Of a stretch of DNA of 8,503 nt, positions 6,793 to 8,503 are shown piece after piece (positions within the stretch are counted from its first letter, which is position 1; each line of letters opens with the position of its first letter). The position numbers and the translations under genes were made by a program. The notes beneath the pieces are model-generated. The model was not told the origin of the DNA and made no database searches. It worked only from the letters and a program-made list of their open reading frames with translations. The DNA comes from an uncultured Eubacteriales bacterium (lineage in GTDB: Bacteria; Bacillota; Clostridia; Lachnospirales; Lachnospiraceae). The DNA lies in contig CACYBV010000131.1 of the NCBI GenBank assembly GCA_902772745.1, positions 1 through 8,503 of the forward strand, read 5' to 3'.

Positions 6793-7074
6793 TCAACGAT
6801 CCAGAAACGCAACCGTAAACAGGGAATCCGCCAGCAGTTTTCCCTCTTCGTCTCTGGCCTCGACAAGAAAAATCCCAAGCTTTTTCCCGACTTTCCGTTC
6901 CTGCAGAACCGCAGTGACTGTCTGCCCGATCCGAACCGGATGATAATAGTGGATATTGGCATCTGCGGCCGCGCCGATCCGCCCGATCTTTTTCACATAA
7001 CGTCCGATCGCTTCATCACAGACATAAAAGAGAATTCCGCCGTGCACGGTTCCATTGATGTTTTTTATCCGCAT
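6793..7074 (-). CDS. PaaI/YbgC-like hotdog-fold thioesterase, N-terminus shortened or frameshifted
   Basis: Small hotdog thioesterases hydrolyse acyl-CoA or aryl-CoA thioesters and usually have 120-150 residues; this frame gives only 93 from ATG 7074. Seen: NGTVHGGILFYVCDEA (7-22), the family's HGG signature at the start of the central helix, then strands with HYYHPVRIGQTVTA and GKLLADSLFTVAF. No RBS lies before 7074. A good one (AGAAAGG, 7 nt spacing) precedes ATG at 7129, whose frame reads MEITTVSEDPFSIRY, typical of the N-terminus of these proteins, but it is one base out of register with the HGG frame. A short indel or deletion near 7075-7090 therefore seems to separate the two, and the first strand is incomplete. 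It lies 87 nt behind the GH43 gene on the same strand and could share its transcript. The product may be inactive, or the shift may be a sequence error. Confidence 0.7.
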   Translation of the reverse strand: MRIKNINGTVHGGILFYVCDEAIGRYVKKIGRIGAAADANIHYYHPVRIGQTVTAVLQERKVGKKLGIFLVEARDEEGKLLADSLFTVAFLDR

Positions 7075-7126
7075 CCGATGTCGTATACCGAATGCTGAAC
7101 GGGTCTTCCGAAACTGTTGTGATTTC

Positions 7127-7145
7127 CATTATACTGCCTTTCTCC
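7127..7145 (-). promoter_or_regulatory. RBS and ATG of the original thioesterase start
   Basis: On the minus strand GGAGAAAGG (7137-7145) is followed by 7 nt and ATG (7127-7129). It is the only convincing initiation signal for the thioesterase, yet the frame it opens does not join the conserved HGG frame. The 7130-7216 gap otherwise holds no promoter or terminator that I can support. Confidence 0.6.
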
Positions 7146-7216
7146 GCTGCTTCCTGCGCCTGATATACGGCGAGGATTGTTGAGAAGAATTTTCTCCCGT
7201 TTCCCTGGGAACCGCC

Positions 7217-8503
7217 TTATTTTGTATACTCGTCCGTGTATTCCGTCCAGCCGAAGCACGCCCTGTTCCTGCTCTCCTTTCCGGAAGCCGTCGCGTAAAC
7301 GCCCACGATTGCGCCAACCATTCCGCCGTCCACCGGCGGATTCAGGCGCCGCGCATCCCCCTTCACGGGAAGTTCCGTCAGATGTTCCCTGTCTATTCCG
7401 TAAGAGAATACGAGGTCGTTTTCCCGCTCGGAAAGGCGGAGGACGGTTTCCTCCCCCTCCCAGGGCGTTTCTGAAAGCACCCGGATTTCCTTCTTCATCT
7501 CGAGGTTGTTCTCGAGGAAAGAACCGGTTGTTCTGATCAGGATTTCGGACACTCGAAGCAGCTTCTTTCCGCCGAACATTCCGTATTCGATCACGACATC
7601 GCTCTGGTTGTGATCAAGAAGGATTCCGGCGCTCTCGCCTTCCGCCTGCGGCTCGAAATTCATCCCGGCGGTAAAGTCAAAACAGAAGGATCGCTGCCTT
7701 CTCGCAACATAGCTCAAAAGCTGAATGTCCGGTTTTTCCGTCGTATGGAAGCGCATCGGATACGGCGGATCCACGACGGACCGCGGATTCAGCTGAAGCA
7801 CGAGGCTGCTGTCCCGGAGTTCATAGAAGCAGGGATCCGGCGTTCCGATCGTTACCCAGTACATCCGAAGCTTCTCTTCGTCAAAGTCGTCGAAGGAGGC
7901 TTCCGGATCGACAGGCGTCCAGGGAAGACACGAAGGCGCCGGATAGGACAGCTCCACCTTTCCTGTCATCGGGCAGAAAACCGGCCAGTCCTCCTGCCAG
8001 ATCACCGGGAAGAGCACGGTTTCTCTTCCGAGGTTCTTGTGATACCCGTCGAGGAAACGGCTTGCAAGGGCGACGCCCCAGAAGCTGCCGTCCGGAAGCT
8101 CGACGATGTCCGCATGCCCGACATTCGCGAGCGGATAGTCGTAGCCCAGGTGGCGATGCGTCAGGATCGGATTCCCTCTGAAGCCTTCATACCGGCCCAT
8201 CACTTCCCGGCACCTTGCGACTGTCACCGCATGGAAATGCTCCGTCCCGCCTTCCGCGATGATCAGGTAATACCAGCCGTCCTTTTTGTACAGATGCGGG
8301 GCTTCCGGAGAAGACGCGCCGTTCAGTGCACAGTTCCAGACATATTTTTTCGGCGAAACCGCTTTCATGGTTTTCACATCGAATTCGCAGACCCAGATGC
8401 CGCGGTTTCCGCCGAAGGGCACGCCTTCCATAAGCTCCAGGTGCTCGTCAAAACTTCCGGTCCCCTGTGCGTAGCATTTTCCGTCGTCGTCAAAGAAAAT
8501 CGA
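7217..8503 (-). CDS. GH43 beta-xylosidase / alpha-L-arabinofuranosidase, N-terminus beyond right edge
   Basis: GH43 enzymes are inverting five-blade beta-propeller hydrolases releasing xylose or arabinose from hemicellulose oligomers. The frame holds 428 codons and is open at 8503; its first residues, SIFFDDDGK, match the family block DPSLFFDDDGK, so the pKa-modulating Asp lies about two codons outside and roughly 130 residues are missing. Seen, counting from the edge: PEAPHLYKKDGWYYL (66-80) with general acid Glu67; AEGGTEH (83-89); NPILTHRHLG (111-120); GHADIVELPDG (129-139); and LGRET (158-162), with the substrate-binding Arg of the GH43_11/12 xylosidases. From about 205 to the end is a beta-sandwich like the GH43 C-terminal concanavalin-like domain, with AGILLDHNQSDVVIEY, ending in FGWTEYTDEYTK. 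The gap of 87 nt to the thioesterase permits co-transcription. Whether a signal peptide exists cannot be seen. The choice between xylosidase and arabinofuranosidase is open. Confidence 0.9.
   Translation of the reverse strand, partial: SIFFDDDGKCYAQGTGSFDEHLELMEGVPFGGNRGIWVCEFDVKTMKAVSPKKYVWNCALNGASSPEAPHLYKKDGWYYLIIAEGGTEHFHAVTVARCREVMGRYEGFRGNPILTHRHLGYDYPLANVGHADIVELPDGSFWGVALASRFLDGYHKNLGRETVLFPVIWQEDWPVFCPMTGKVELSYPAPSCLPWTPVDPEASFDDFDEEKLRMYWVTIGTPDPCFYELRDSSLVLQLNPRSVVDPPYPMRFHTTEKPDIQLLSYVARRQRSFCFDFTAGMNFEPQAEGESAGILLDHNQSDVVIEYGMFGGKKLLRVSEILIRTTGSFLENNLEMKKEIRVLSETPWEGEETVLRLSERENDLVFSYGIDREHLTELPVKGDARRLNPPVDGGMVGAIVGVYATASGKESRNRACFGWTEYTDEYTK

Noticed and set aside
7177..7195. 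Short inverted repeat GAGAA/TTCTC between GH43 and thioesterase
   Set aside because: Only five base pairs and no T-run, so it does not qualify as a terminator.
7199..7213. Near-palindrome GTTTCCCTGGGAACC after the GH43 stop
   Set aside because: The one-base centre leaves no room for an RNA loop, there is no T-tract, and no known operator matches. It may be chance.

Overview
The window looks like bacterial chromosome from a gut or rumen Firmicute (Clostridia-like). The evidence is strong GGAG-type ribosome binding sites, AT-rich sigma-A-like promoters, short intergenic gaps, plant-glycan enzymes without visible signal peptides, and moderate-to-high GC. The taxon is inferred from style only; there is no rRNA or marker gene.

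Layout, left to right. (1) 1-1859, minus strand: most of a family GH95 glycoside hydrolase (alpha-L-fucosidase / alpha-L-galactosidase type). It is open through the left edge, so its C-terminus lies outside. (2) 1941-1972: an intrinsic terminator, then 1993-4221, minus strand: a 742-residue protein of unknown function built on a roughly 120-residue repeat. It has its own promoter, in which an 11-bp sequence is tandemly duplicated. (3) 4367-4397: a second hairpin almost identical to the one at 1941-1972, so the repeat-protein gene sits between two related hairpins in the same orientation. (4) 4441-5557, minus strand: a decayed MATE-family transporter gene. It has no start codon, three single-base frameshifts and a C-terminal tail that is not MATE-like. 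(5) 5632-6675, plus strand: an intact alpha/beta-hydrolase esterase with its own promoter, RBS and terminator. (6) 6793-7074, minus strand: a short hotdog-fold thioesterase whose N-terminal part appears to be in another frame. (7) 7217-8503, minus strand: the C-terminal three quarters of a GH43 beta-xylosidase / alpha-arabinofuranosidase with a beta-sandwich domain, open through the right edge.

The GH95, esterase and GH43 genes fit a loose set for intracellular trimming of imported hemicellulose or pectin side chains: fucose or galactose, acyl groups, and xylose or arabinose. They are not one operon. The esterase is on the opposite strand, and an unrelated repeat protein and a dead transporter lie between. 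The least explained element is the 742-residue repeat protein. No CRISPR array, tRNA, rRNA, transposase or phage gene was seen.
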